IMG/VR virus record: IMGVR_UViG_3300003322_000571
Span: 286,090 to 350,089 of that record
DNA length: 64,000 nt
From: a virus
Strand: one strand, 5' to 3'
The notes beneath the pieces are model-generated. The model made no database searches, was not told the origin of the DNA, and saw nothing but the letters and a program-made list of their open reading frames with translations. Both the position numbers and the translations under genes were made by a program. Shown piece by piece: positions 8,776 to 17,565 of the stretch. The stretch's first letter is position 1. The number at the start of each line of letters is the position of its first letter.

Positions 8776-9225
8776 ATGAAACTAAGACAAATTATCGCTC
8801 ATATGGATGCAGCTCATGTATACGCAGGGCTATCGTATTGTAATCGACGTAAGGTCGGTTCTGTCATCGTCAAAGATAACCGAATCATCTCTATCGGCTA
8901 CAATGGTACACCACCCGGTGCATGTAACTGCTGTGAAGGTGAGGACGGCAAAACACTACCAAATGTGATTCACGCTGAGGACAATGCGATCCGCAAGCTG
9001 AAGAATTCGCCTGAAACAGGCGTTGGTGCTACGATGTTCATCACAACAGCACCGTGTGAACCATGCGCTCAAATGATTATTGACGCTGGGATTGTTCACG
9101 TTGTTTACGACCAAAGTTATACGAATGACCACGGTATTGTCTTCCTACGCGAACGAGGCGTAACTGTTGACAATATTACCCAATTAGTGGATAGTGCTCT
9201 CATTGATAACAAGGAACAACAATGA
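8776..9225 (+). CDS. Deoxycytidylate (dCMP) deaminase
   Basis: 149 residues from the ATG at 8776 (AAGGAGC four bases upstream). Zinc motifs of the cytidine/dCMP deaminase family: VIHAEDNAI (HAE) and TTAPCEPCAQMI (PCxxC). It converts dCMP to dUMP, feeding the thymidylate synthase at 30 kb. The N-terminal half carries GYNGTPPGACNCC, typical of dCMP deaminases with an extra zinc. First gene of a three-gene plus-strand operon (stop/start overlap ATGA with the next). Confidence 0.92.
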   Translation: MKLRQIIAHMDAAHVYAGLSYCNRRKVGSVIVKDNRIISIGYNGTPPGACNCCEGEDGKTLPNVIHAEDNAIRKLKNSPETGVGATMFITTAPCEPCAQMIIDAGIVHVVYDQSYTNDHGIVFLRERGVTVDNITQLVDSALIDNKEQQ

Positions 9226-9737
9226 CACAATTGATTTTGCCGGAACAATACGAAATCAACGTTGACTTAGACGGCGTTCTCGTTGACTTCCAAGCAAAGG
9301 CGTTCGAAATCGCTGGCTTGCGTCCGTCTGATGATCCTGCTGACAAGCAACTCCGTCGTGACTTCTGGAAGAGGATCGAAATGCATGTCCGTAAGGGCGG
9401 CTCGTTCTTCGAAGACATGAAGCCGATGGTTGATGCTTTTGTCTTGTGGGACTACATCAAGCACCGTAGTCCGACGATTTGTTCTGCGACCGGCCACGTT
9501 GTCGGTGCAGCGCAGGAAAAGCGCAACTGGGTTCGTCGCCATCTTGGCGTTGAAACCGCTAACTCTGCTCGGTTTGTTCGTGATGGCCGCATGAAGGCTC
9601 AATACGCACATCCGCTCGCAATCCTGATCGATGACCGCAAGAAGGTTCTCGATCCGTGGATTGAAGCTGGTGGTATTGGTATTCTTCATACGTCTGCTGA
9701 CCGTACGATCGCACAACTTAAGGAGATGGGTCTGTGA
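9222..9737 (+). CDS. HAD-superfamily 5'(3')-nucleotidase-like phosphatase
   Basis: 171 residues. Motif I is VDLDGVLVDFQ (DxDGV), motif II CSATGHV, and the acidic motif IV ILIDDRKKVLD. This order matches the 5' nucleotidase, deoxy (C) type phosphatases. A role in dNMP turnover fits its position directly after dCMP deaminase (four-base overlap). Confidence 0.8.
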   Translation: MTQLILPEQYEINVDLDGVLVDFQAKAFEIAGLRPSDDPADKQLRRDFWKRIEMHVRKGGSFFEDMKPMVDAFVLWDYIKHRSPTICSATGHVVGAAQEKRNWVRRHLGVETANSARFVRDGRMKAQYAHPLAILIDDRKKVLDPWIEAGGIGILHTSADRTIAQLKEMGL

Positions 9738-10141
9738 CCTATGAAGCATTCGTCCTGACGCCCGAATCACGGGCACAAATCCTCGCTCACTACCCCCCGA
9801 AGCATCCGAACGTCATCGCTCACCATGTGACGCATGCGTTCGGTGTCAAGGAAGGGCACAGCGTAGGCACGCTGATCAACAAGATCAAGTTGGAATACGG
9901 TCTGTTGTACACACCGATCAAAGTGCTCGGTCATGTGTTCAACGGAGGTGTTCAGGCAGTAATTGTTGAAGTCGTCGGTGCTGAACGTCGTCCTGACGGT
10001 AAGCGCTACCACATCACGATTTCCATTGATCAAGATCGTGGCTACAAGCCAGCCGACTCGAATAAACTGATCGCAGACGTTGGCGAGAACTTTGAACGCG
10101 AAGATCAAACGTTCGTCGCGGGTACCTTCGAGTACATTTGA
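9734..10141 (+). CDS. 2H phosphoesterase (Swiss-Army-Knife RNA-repair-like)
   Basis: 135 residues. Two H-x-T motifs: AHHVTHAFG near residue 31 and RYHITISID near residue 93, followed by KPADSNKLI. This is the hallmark of the two-histidine phosphoesterase superfamily, which opens 2',3'-cyclic phosphates or other cyclic nucleotides. The downstream KP-x-SN pattern resembles phage Swiss-Army-Knife repair proteins. A role in RNA end healing or anti-defence cyclic-nucleotide hydrolysis is inferred. It overlaps the previous stop by four bases. Confidence 0.65.
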   Translation: MTYEAFVLTPESRAQILAHYPPKHPNVIAHHVTHAFGVKEGHSVGTLINKIKLEYGLLYTPIKVLGHVFNGGVQAVIVEVVGAERRPDGKRYHITISIDQDRGYKPADSNKLIADVGENFEREDQTFVAGTFEYI

Positions 10142-10156
10142 CAGCGACAGCTAAAC

Positions 10157-10183
10157 AAAAAGCCCACCTAGGTGGGCTTTTTT
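10157..10183. terminator. Bidirectional intrinsic terminator
   Basis: AGCCCACC/GGTGGGCT stem with a TA loop, flanked by A5 and T6, between convergent genes. Confidence 0.85.
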
Positions 10184-10476
10184 CATTGGACAATTATCGT
10201 GATCTCAATTGGCTTTTCACACACTTGATACCAGTACGTGAATAGTTGACGATGTTTACCGGACCTCTTTTGGTATGATCTCCATCCCGGAGTATATCCC
10301 TGCGCCTTACAGTCGTTGACAAACTTTTGTTGTGCTTCAAGTTCAGCTAATCGTCGCCGTTCCATTGCCGGTTTGACGTTGTACTCATGATTGTACCACA
10401 TCCATCCAAACAGGACGCCGATCACTAGAAGTATTGAACCAAACAAGAACAGGATGTCGTAGTCGGCTTCGTCCAT
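10183..10476 (-). CDS. Single-pass membrane protein (97 aa)
   Basis: One transmembrane helix (LFLFGSILLVIGVLFGWMWY, residues ~9-28) is followed by a charged cytosolic segment with a Glu/Lys helix. The start at 10476 follows the upstream stop by one base (TAATATG); an in-frame ATG at 10491 is an alternative. Function unknown. Confidence 0.6.
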   Translation of the reverse strand: MDEADYDILFLFGSILLVIGVLFGWMWYNHEYNVKPAMERRRLAELEAQQKFVNDCKAQGYTPGWRSYQKRSGKHRQLFTYWYQVCEKPIEITIIVQ

Positions 10477-10477
10477 A

Positions 10478-10654
10478 TTAGAACCAATCATCGGCGTGGC
10501 GATCGAGCATGTCTTGGTATTCTTCTGGCGTTAACGCCCATTGAAGCCACAAGTCATTGAGGATCAAGTAGGCGAATAGGCCTATGATGCATAGCAAACA
10601 TGCGCCTATTACCTTAGCGAACTCCAATACCTGAGACCAATCGATATCAATCAC
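10478..10654 (-). CDS. Small membrane protein (58 aa)
   Basis: A GTG start at 10654 lies seven bases after AGGA and overlaps the end of the AAA+ gene. One transmembrane helix (IGACLLCIIGLFAYLIL), then an acidic tail ending DDWF. Followed by the 97-aa membrane protein, so the two may be a pair. Unknown function. Confidence 0.6.
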   Translation of the reverse strand: MIDIDWSQVLEFAKVIGACLLCIIGLFAYLILNDLWLQWALTPEEYQDMLDRHADDWF

Positions 10655-11651
10655 GGGTGAATCCTATACCGCGGCCGAACGCTTCACTGGAATTCGGACG
10701 TGCATCCATCATCGTTTTGAGACGAGTGACTGCATCTTCGAGCGGGACATCGAATACTTCGACTGACACAATCAGTTCCTTCAGATGTGCAATTGAGAAG
10801 TTCTTCGTTTTCGCCACCCATTCTTCCAATTCAGCTGGGTCATCGGCGAGGCGAACGTTCTTTGCCAGCAAGTACGTCTTGCGTGCACGTTCGTCAGGCA
10901 TCCCGATCTTCTTGACAATGTCAAAACGGCTAGGACGGTTGATAAACCGCTTGTCGAGACGTTCAGGATAGTTTGTCGTTGCAACGAACACGACATTGTC
11001 GATCTGAAGCTCGCCGTCCATGATTGCGAGCAAGTCGCTCTCGCCATACACGTCAATGATCGAGTCAATGTCTTCGAGCATGACGATCAACGGACGAGTG
11101 GGTTCTACTTGACGAAGCAGTTTGAGACCACGTGCGGCGCGCCCTGGATGATCGACATACAGTGAGATCCCACCGTGACTAATCACTTTTTGAGAGATCA
11201 CTTGTAGTGTAGACGTTTTGCCGGAACCCGGAGGACCCCACATCAACACACCACGCTTCCACAGAAAACCGAACTTACGGAAGTGTTGTTCCTTCGTCCA
11301 AAACGTCTCAATTTCGCCGATCACTTGCTCCGACACGGAGTCGGGTAGATCAATCAAATCATCAAGATTGATGTCGGTTTTTTGGAAGAACAACCCAAGT
11401 TGTTCACTAACTTGGATCGTATATTGACCAGGCGGTAGAATAGGAACGGACTTTTCGCACGCGCTGTAGTTGCGATCCCCGTAAACAGCCCACATCTGAG
11501 CGTTGACTGCGGGAGCTGTTGATTTAGTTGGACTTGATTCGCTAGCGTCTTCGTACGCTGGCTTAGCAGGAATCGCACGCGAAACTTTATTTGAATCAGA
11601 TCCGCCAGCAACGCGGTCGTTAAACTCTTGCAAGTCTTCAATGTCGCTCAT
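10647..11651 (-). CDS. AAA+ ATPase
   Basis: 334 residues. A low-complexity N-terminal ~60 residues is followed by an AAA+ module: Walker A WGPPGSGKT near residue 145, Walker B IVMLEDIDS, sensor 1 FVATTNY, and arginine-finger region INRPSRFD. The layout resembles BCS1/FtsH-type AAA proteins and phage AAA proteins annotated near topoisomerase genes. Probable remodeller or unfoldase; partner unknown. Lies directly downstream of a 90-aa gene and the topoisomerase genes. Confidence 0.8.
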   Translation of the reverse strand: MSDIEDLQEFNDRVAGGSDSNKVSRAIPAKPAYEDASESSPTKSTAPAVNAQMWAVYGDRNYSACEKSVPILPPGQYTIQVSEQLGLFFQKTDINLDDLIDLPDSVSEQVIGEIETFWTKEQHFRKFGFLWKRGVLMWGPPGSGKTSTLQVISQKVISHGGISLYVDHPGRAARGLKLLRQVEPTRPLIVMLEDIDSIIDVYGESDLLAIMDGELQIDNVVFVATTNYPERLDKRFINRPSRFDIVKKIGMPDERARKTYLLAKNVRLADDPAELEEWVAKTKNFSIAHLKELIVSVEVFDVPLEDAVTRLKTMMDARPNSSEAFGRGIGFTRD

Positions 11652-11671
11652 CAATATCTTTCTGATATGGT

Positions 11672-11941
11672 TTAATATCCACCGTCGTCGTACTTCGACT
11701 TCTTACCCATCTTCGACCAACAGCCGTACTGGTCTTCGTCGTCTTGTTCGTCCATCGCTCTAGCCCATTCGACTAGCGATGAATAAAATTGCTTCTCTAC
11801 TGGATCGTAGACACGTCCGTCTGTACGGATCTGGATTCCGTAAAACTCTTCCAGCTCTTCAGCTGTCATTTCTTCTACGTCATCAATGACTCTGTGGTTG
11901 TGCATTTCTTTCTGGGTAAGATAACATTGGTAGGTGATCAT
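11672..11941 (-). CDS. Hypothetical acidic protein (89 aa)
   Basis: Glu-rich (VEEMTAEELEEFYG) with an aromatic C-terminus (KSKYDDGGY). ATG at 11941; an in-frame TTG at 11944 precedes it. Between the topoisomerase and AAA+ genes. Not recognised. Confidence 0.55.
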   Translation of the reverse strand: MITYQCYLTQKEMHNHRVIDDVEEMTAEELEEFYGIQIRTDGRVYDPVEKQFYSSLVEWARAMDEQDDEDQYGCWSKMGKKSKYDDGGY

Positions 11942-11975
11942 CAATGTTCCATGATCACCCCAATTTAGTCAACAA

Positions 11976-13328
11976 TTAGTCGTCGTAAGCGCCCTTCTTG
12001 TACTTCTGGAGGATCGCTTGTAGCTCCGTAATGTACACTTTCTTTCGCAGGTCTTCCGAACCGATCAGAGCTTCGTATTCGGCAAGCTGTTCAAGTGCTT
12101 CCTTGATACGTTGTTCGTTCTTCGTATACTCTTCTTCTGTGAATCTGTAGACGGGTAGATCGGCGATGTAGTCCGTATAAACAATACTGATCGTATCCAA
12201 AAACTCACGCAGTTCGCTACGAGAGGCCGTCTTCTTGGCAACACCGCCAACGTTGTTCTTAATTGCTGTACGAATGTCGTAGTAACGCTGAAGGTCGACC
12301 TTCAGCAGGTCACGAAGTCGTTCGTAACGCTTAACATACCATGTGAGGCGCCAATCAGTGAAATCTTTGATCAGTTCTGATGGAGATTGTGTGTACGACT
12401 TGACGTACTGACCATCGATACTGAGCACGTTTAGGTTCTCAATATGACGGACAGCAAGACCTGTCAATTCAAGCAACTCATCTTGTTCAACAGTCGCCAA
12501 GAAACCGCGTTTGAACTTCAGTGTGATCGAGATGACATCCTTGGAATCGTCGACGTATCCCGTCAATGTTCCGCTTTCAACTAGAGCGTCAAGCTTTGCG
12601 ATTACCTTGTCGTGACTTTGTCCGAAAGGTAGACGCGTAATTTCAGCAGTCGTAGTATTCTTGATGTCAATTTCGCCGTTGAAGTAGTACGCAATTCCGC
12701 GGGCGGTTTCTTCTTTTGCGTGTGATGCTGATTCAATCGGATGGAAGATTGGCATCGGATCTTCGATCTTTTTGACGCCCTTCAGATGATTGATCTGGCA
12801 TGTAATCACATCAGCAAGATCGCGCGGAAGGATGTTCGTTGCATAACCAATCGCCACACCTTCTGCAGGGTTCAGCAATACTGTCGGAACGATTGGCAGG
12901 AAGTGGACAGGTTCTTCAAGAGTACCGTCGTAGTTTTCTTGCATCGGTACGATTTCGATGTCGGCATACATCACATCTTTCGTGAACGCTGACGCACTGA
13001 CAGTCGTATAACGACTTGCGGAGTATTCGTTTGGCTTAAGCAATGTACCGAACGCACTATCTCCCTTGAAATACGGAAGGTTGTTCCCGTACTGTGCCGT
13101 CAGCGTATCAATTGCACCTTCTGGAGCTCCGTGCGGATGGATAGGCATCGTTGCACCAGCGAGTGTTGCAGCTTTGTACTTCTTACCGTCGCGTGCCGTC
13201 CATAGAACACGGCGACCGCCCGACTTCATACCGTCAGTTAGTGCTGGAATCGCACGCATGCGAATCACATAGAGGGAATACTCTCGTCGTTGGTCGTTAA
13301 TATATTGTGTCGATTCTGCTTTTTTCAT
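11976..13328 (-). CDS. Type II topoisomerase medium subunit (gp52/GyrA-like)
   Basis: 450 residues. The N-terminal breakage-reunion domain is clear: RALPxLxDGMKSGGRR-like segment near residue 28, catalytic Tyr in SASRYTTV (~residue 107), then PIVPTVLLNPAEGVAIGYATNI. The C-terminal third is coiled coil. It cuts and rejoins DNA with the large subunit encoded at 13987-15885. Start and stop overlap the neighbouring phosphoesterase gene (ATGA), so the topoisomerase genes form one operon. Confidence 0.92.
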   Translation of the reverse strand: MKKAESTQYINDQRREYSLYVIRMRAIPALTDGMKSGGRRVLWTARDGKKYKAATLAGATMPIHPHGAPEGAIDTLTAQYGNNLPYFKGDSAFGTLLKPNEYSASRYTTVSASAFTKDVMYADIEIVPMQENYDGTLEEPVHFLPIVPTVLLNPAEGVAIGYATNILPRDLADVITCQINHLKGVKKIEDPMPIFHPIESASHAKEETARGIAYYFNGEIDIKNTTTAEITRLPFGQSHDKVIAKLDALVESGTLTGYVDDSKDVISITLKFKRGFLATVEQDELLELTGLAVRHIENLNVLSIDGQYVKSYTQSPSELIKDFTDWRLTWYVKRYERLRDLLKVDLQRYYDIRTAIKNNVGGVAKKTASRSELREFLDTISIVYTDYIADLPVYRFTEEEYTKNEQRIKEALEQLAEYEALIGSEDLRKKVYITELQAILQKYKKGAYDD

Positions 13329-14005
13329 TGGGACAACATCAATTCACGAAGATTAATAGGTGCGTAATTTGTATGTTCAACACAGATGTTGACATGCCCT
13401 TTTGAAGGAGCTGGGTGCTGGTGGATATGTCCGTGAACATTCCAACAGTTATCCGGCACGCGGTCAAGAGGGTAGTGTGTGAACAACAATTGTGTACCGT
13501 TCCAGTCAACGATCTTACAAAGATGGCGTTCGTTGAAAGCCAAACTAAGCAGGTTGCCTCGACGATCGATGTCGTGATTGCCAATGATTTGGATCTTGTA
13601 ACCGGGAAGCAGATTGAGGATATCGTTTGTTTCGTTGACGTTCATGAACGTAATATCGCCTCCGAAAATGACGATGTCACGGTCCTTGACAACATTAAGA
13701 TAGTTGCCAATCAAACAGTCATTCATCAGCGATGCTGAAGGATAAGGACGACCCGAATACTTCATGATGTTTTTGTGGCCGAAGTGAATGTCACTCCACA
13801 CCCACACATCGCGAGAGTAGTCGTCTAGGTCGATCTCAATCAGAGGGTCGCCTGTTAGCGATTCGCTCGTTAGGATTGCTTTCCAGTGTTCGATGTTGCG
13901 GACTTTCAACGCACGATTGTGCGTTGGGTCGCCTGTAAATTCTAAGTCATGCAAATAATGCTGACGGAAAGATTCAGATGTAAATTTCATTTTGCTGTCA
14001 GCCAT
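13325..14005 (-). CDS. Calcineurin-like metallophosphoesterase
   Basis: 226 residues. A ~50-residue N-terminal extension is followed by the metallophosphatase core: WSDIHFGHKN (D-x-H), VIFGGDITFMN (GGD), IGNHDIDRRG (GNHD), LFTHYPL and VHGHIHQH (GHxH). Family enzymes hydrolyse phosphomono- or diesters with Mn2+/Fe; small phage versions may act on nucleotides or DNA/RNA ends. It overlaps both topoisomerase subunit genes by four bases and more, so its product is made with them. Substrate unknown. Confidence 0.85.
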   Translation of the reverse strand: MADSKMKFTSESFRQHYLHDLEFTGDPTHNRALKVRNIEHWKAILTSESLTGDPLIEIDLDDYSRDVWVWSDIHFGHKNIMKYSGRPYPSASLMNDCLIGNYLNVVKDRDIVIFGGDITFMNVNETNDILNLLPGYKIQIIGNHDIDRRGNLLSLAFNERHLCKIVDWNGTQLLFTHYPLDRVPDNCWNVHGHIHQHPAPSKGHVNICVEHTNYAPINLRELMLSQ

Positions 14006-15885
14006 TCTTTACGAGCGTCAGAGTCGTTGCCGAATAGCAGTTCCATAACTTGTTTTGTGTCCTCGTCTGCGACAATCGGGATCATTGTGTCAGTTTCACC
14101 GGACAAGCACATATCCCAATCTTCCTTGCTCATAGAGCCCAGACCCTTGTAATATCGTACTTCATAACCCTTGTACTTGTCTTTGACTTTTTCGTAATCG
14201 GCACGGCGTGGGAAATGGACGCGTGTTTTCCCTTTAACCAAGCAGACGTTAGGAGCAATCATTCGGAACAAGAACGGTGGCTGTTTTGGATCGAGCAGTT
14301 CAGGCCAGAACTTGTAGAATAGGTTTGTCAACAATGTGAAGATGTCGGAGCCGTCGTAGTCAGCGTCGGTTGCGATGATCACTTGACCGAAGTTGAGTTC
14401 ACTACGAACAGCTTTCTTACCAGGGATCAGTCCAATCGCTTGCAACATGTCCTTGACTTTGACCATCTTCAGTACTTGCGCAGGAGTAGCGTCGTACACG
14501 TTGTTGATCTTACCAGTCAATGCAAACGCAGCCGTTGTTTTTGGATCGCGAGACATCGAGATCTGTCCTGCAGCAGAATTACCTTCTGTGATCAGAACGC
14601 GACATTCTGCACGGTTCGTGCTCGTTGCATCGAGCAGACCGTCAACCTTCTTACCGATTTTTTTCGCGTGTTCCTTTTGTGCATCAGCATCTGCTTGAGC
14701 GTGGTGGCGGTTGTTGGCACGGAACAGAATATCTTCAAGCCACAACTCCGAACGCTTAGCGAACATCTTCCACTGAGCGTCGATCATTCCCGTCATTTCC
14801 TTGCGGAGATCGGGACCTGTCAGGCGGGTTTTAGCTTGACTATCGTATTCTGGATTACGGACTTTAAGGTTTGCAAGAACAAGCAATCCACGACGAATGT
14901 CGTTGTTTGTAATCTCGGACTTAGTCTTCTTAGCAGCTTTTTCCAGGTGATTTTGTACACGGCTATACAGTGCGTTGAGGAACTGCGTGTTGCATTTACC
15001 GCCGTCAAACAACAACGAACTGTTGACCCAAGTGAACATCTGTTCGTCGATACCGTCATGTGCATTAAGGACAACAAACACTTCGCCAACGAGTGTTGGC
15101 TCGTTGACTTCAAAGCAGTAGAACTGTTTATCGCCAGCGATCTGAGCGACGAGGTCAAGCAGTCCCTTCTTGAACCTGTACTTTTCACCGTTATATTCAA
15201 CAGTGACATCCGGGTTTGTCATCGCAATTTCGATAGCGCGATTGCGGACAAGTTCGTCAGGAAGGGTTACATTCTTGAATACGAGCGGATCGAGCTGGAA
15301 TGATACCTGTGTCCCGGAAGGTGTATTGTCAGGAACAGAAGTGATTTTTGGTGATGAGGCCTTATCAGCACCGTCAACGAATCGCTGAACGTACTTTTTG
15401 CCGTCGCGGTGAATGACAACGTCAAATTCACTCGAGCAATAGTTAGTACATGCTGCGCCAACACCGTTTTGACCGATGACGCCGACTTCCTTATCATCAG
15501 TGAAGTTGCGTCCGGCTTTCAAGCTACCGAGAGCGACTTCTGGTGTGCGCTTCCCTGTAGCGTGCATATCAATCGGAATGCCGCGGCCGTTATCGCCAAC
15601 AGAATACCAGCCAATGTCTGGCTTAGCGTCAAACTTGAGTAGTTTGATTCGAGATGTTGTTTGGGAGAATTCGTCGAGCGCGTTATCAACGACTTCGTTG
15701 ATAGCTTTGAATACAGACGGGATGAATTCGACTTCGCGAATTTCTAGTTTATCCGCCGTAAGCAGTGGAATTCGATAGGTGGTGGGGTTCATGTTCCCCA
15801 GGTAGATCTGAGTTCGTAGACGAACGTGATCCCTATCCGACAATGCAACGATGTCATTGCCGGTGTAGTTCTTGTCCTTAGCCAT
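13987..15885 (-). CDS. Type II topoisomerase large subunit (fused gp39-gp60 / GyrB-like)
   Basis: 632 residues. GHKL ATPase: NEVVDNALDEF near residue 63, DNGRGIP, GQNGVGAACTNY. Then a transducer domain and a Toprim domain (ITEGNSAAGQIS, DADYDGSDI). It couples ATP hydrolysis to strand passage by the gp52-like subunit. In T4 these regions are split into gp39 and gp60; here they are one chain. The 3' end overlaps the phosphoesterase start. Confidence 0.92.
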   Translation of the reverse strand: MAKDKNYTGNDIVALSDRDHVRLRTQIYLGNMNPTTYRIPLLTADKLEIREVEFIPSVFKAINEVVDNALDEFSQTTSRIKLLKFDAKPDIGWYSVGDNGRGIPIDMHATGKRTPEVALGSLKAGRNFTDDKEVGVIGQNGVGAACTNYCSSEFDVVIHRDGKKYVQRFVDGADKASSPKITSVPDNTPSGTQVSFQLDPLVFKNVTLPDELVRNRAIEIAMTNPDVTVEYNGEKYRFKKGLLDLVAQIAGDKQFYCFEVNEPTLVGEVFVVLNAHDGIDEQMFTWVNSSLLFDGGKCNTQFLNALYSRVQNHLEKAAKKTKSEITNNDIRRGLLVLANLKVRNPEYDSQAKTRLTGPDLRKEMTGMIDAQWKMFAKRSELWLEDILFRANNRHHAQADADAQKEHAKKIGKKVDGLLDATSTNRAECRVLITEGNSAAGQISMSRDPKTTAAFALTGKINNVYDATPAQVLKMVKVKDMLQAIGLIPGKKAVRSELNFGQVIIATDADYDGSDIFTLLTNLFYKFWPELLDPKQPPFLFRMIAPNVCLVKGKTRVHFPRRADYEKVKDKYKGYEVRYYKGLGSMSKEDWDMCLSGETDTMIPIVADEDTKQVMELLFGNDSDARKEWLTAK

Positions 15886-15890
15886 TCTAG

Positions 15891-16142
15891 TTAGTCTTTC
15901 TTCTTTTTGTTCGAAGTTGCCTGATTGATCAGTTCTGTTAGTACGTCTGAAGCGTGTTGTAGTGCTGCGTGCATCCCTGCCATGCTTTCAACTGCAAAGC
16001 CGCCTGAGCGCATAGACGCAACGGCATTGATTCTGTTCAACACAAGAGCTTGTTGGTTCAACAGTTCATGGAGGTTCATGTCTTGCCACAAATCTGATCG
16101 AATTGCGGTCTCTGGATTGGTATCGTCAGGATAGATGTTCAT
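15891..16142 (-). CDS. Hypothetical helical protein (83 aa)
   Basis: ATG at 16142, a few bases after the stop of the SprT-like gene. Met/Leu/Ala helices (MNLHELLNQQALVLNRINA) and a lysine-only tail (SNKKKKD). Unknown; in the topoisomerase/primase operon. Confidence 0.6.
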   Translation of the reverse strand: MNIYPDDTNPETAIRSDLWQDMNLHELLNQQALVLNRINAVASMRSGGFAVESMAGMHAALQHASDVLTELINQATSNKKKKD

Positions 16143-16149
16143 TTTGTTA

Positions 16150-16590
16150 TCAGTATTCTTCCCGCAGCGGGAGGCCCGTTGCTTCAAAAATCCTTGGTTG
16201 CCAAGAATGAAAACGTTTTCCGTGTCCCATTCGTCCGTATGCTTGGTATTCCCAAGCATGAACCATTTCGTGTACTAGTACAGTCAAAAATAGTCGCCTA
16301 GACTCATAGAACGGTTGCATCGACAGGTCGACTTTCTTCCCTGTCGTAGCTCCGAAAGCCCAAGCATGTTCGTGTTCGTGTTCAACGAATTTGACACTGC
16401 CAGGCGTAGGAAGAATGTCGTTGAAAATAGCTACATTCAACGTATTCCACCAGTATTTAACCATTTTTGACGACAGGGTTACCGATTGATGTCCGTACTT
16501 ACGAATGTGCTTTTTTATTCTTCTTTGCGCTTTGCTTGCCGTAATCTTCACAGTAAATCCCAAGCTGTGAGCGGGCGTAAAAACCGTCAC
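16150..16590 (-). CDS. SprT-like zinc metallopeptidase
   Basis: 146 residues. Active site VLVHEMVHAWEYQ (HExxH near residue 111) and a downstream GHGKRFHSW supplying the third zinc ligand: the SprT/Spartan layout. Spartan-type enzymes digest DNA-bound proteins, which would suit its place between primase and topoisomerase genes. The GTG at 16590 has AAAGGA eight bases upstream but overlaps the primase gene by about 90 bases; an internal ATG at 16464 has no ribosome-binding site. Confidence 0.8.
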   Translation of the reverse strand: MTVFTPAHSLGFTVKITASKAQRRIKKHIRKYGHQSVTLSSKMVKYWWNTLNVAIFNDILPTPGSVKFVEHEHEHAWAFGATTGKKVDLSMQPFYESRRLFLTVLVHEMVHAWEYQAYGRMGHGKRFHSWQPRIFEATGLPLREEY

Positions 16591-17545
16591 AAGTGTTTTC
16601 CTTTACTGTCATCAACGTATACATTTCACCGTACTTCAATACAGCTGCATTAATGTCCTTACAAGATCCAATATCTGGATAGCTTACAGACCAACCGAGC
16701 TCAAGAGCTTGCTCAGCCAACAGAAATCCTTCACCGAACTTGTCAGGTATGACGACCTTTTGTCTGGGTGATTGATTAATCCATTTCGTTTGAGCAGGCG
16801 TCATCTTGCTACCAAAGATAGCAACACCGTTCAAATGGTACGCATCAAACCACCCTTCGGTAATATATAGTGGTTCGTCTGTGTACCGTGAAATCTCGGA
16901 ATATCCGCTTAACACTGCATCTTTGATTATGCTTGGGCTCAGGTACTTCTTGACCATTGAGTCAGTCAAGTCTCTCCCTTGCCAAAACACAACATTGCCA
17001 TCCTTGTATGTTGGGATGATTAGACGTCCATACCACCTTGCATTATCCGGATGATCCGCTTTTCTGACAAGATGGAACGGATGTTTCTTCCAGTCGATCT
17101 TACGACTTGTTAGGTAGTAGATCGCTTCTTCGGCCCATACATCGTTTGGATCGTCCGTCAACGGATAAAAGTAGTCCGGCATCTGAAGGACAGGTGGTTC
17201 GATACTCTTAAATTCTTCTTTGAGAGCTCGTTCTTGTTCGTTCGATAGCATTGCATCAAACAACACAGGACCCCAGTCCACTTCCTGAACACCAAAGCTA
17301 TCGAGGACAACAACCATGTCCTTAGGCATCGTCTTATGTTTGTATGGATCAAACCCAGCACTATGGCCGCAGTTAAAGCAGTTATATCCTACTGCTTTTC
17401 CTTCGAACTTGAATCCGGCTCGCGGTCCTTTCTTGCCGTGGTCATTACACACTTTACACAAGACGGAGAAAAACCCGCGACTATTAGGCCGCGGGTTCAA
17501 CGAAATGTGCTGTCGAATGACTTGCTCAAGAGTTGGTGCGTTCAT
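16499..17545 (-). CDS. DNA primase with zinc finger and Toprim-like core
   Basis: 348 residues. N-terminal zinc finger: CKVCND near residue 30 and YNCFNCGHS near residue 54. Then a catalytic region with RLIIPTYKDGNVVFWQGRDL and Toprim-type LYITEGWFDAYHL, followed by VVIPDKFG. It makes RNA primers for the gp41-like helicase. Only one strong Asp is visible after the Toprim Glu (DKF rather than DxD), so it is divergent. Confidence 0.8.
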   Translation of the reverse strand: MNAPTLEQVIRQHISLNPRPNSRGFFSVLCKVCNDHGKKGPRAGFKFEGKAVGYNCFNCGHSAGFDPYKHKTMPKDMVVVLDSFGVQEVDWGPVLFDAMLSNEQERALKEEFKSIEPPVLQMPDYFYPLTDDPNDVWAEEAIYYLTSRKIDWKKHPFHLVRKADHPDNARWYGRLIIPTYKDGNVVFWQGRDLTDSMVKKYLSPSIIKDAVLSGYSEISRYTDEPLYITEGWFDAYHLNGVAIFGSKMTPAQTKWINQSPRQKVVIPDKFGEGFLLAEQALELGWSVSYPDIGSCKDINAAVLKYGEMYTLMTVKENTCDGFYARSQLGIYCEDYGKQSAKKNKKAHS

Positions 17546-17565
17546 ACACCAACACTATACGAGGG

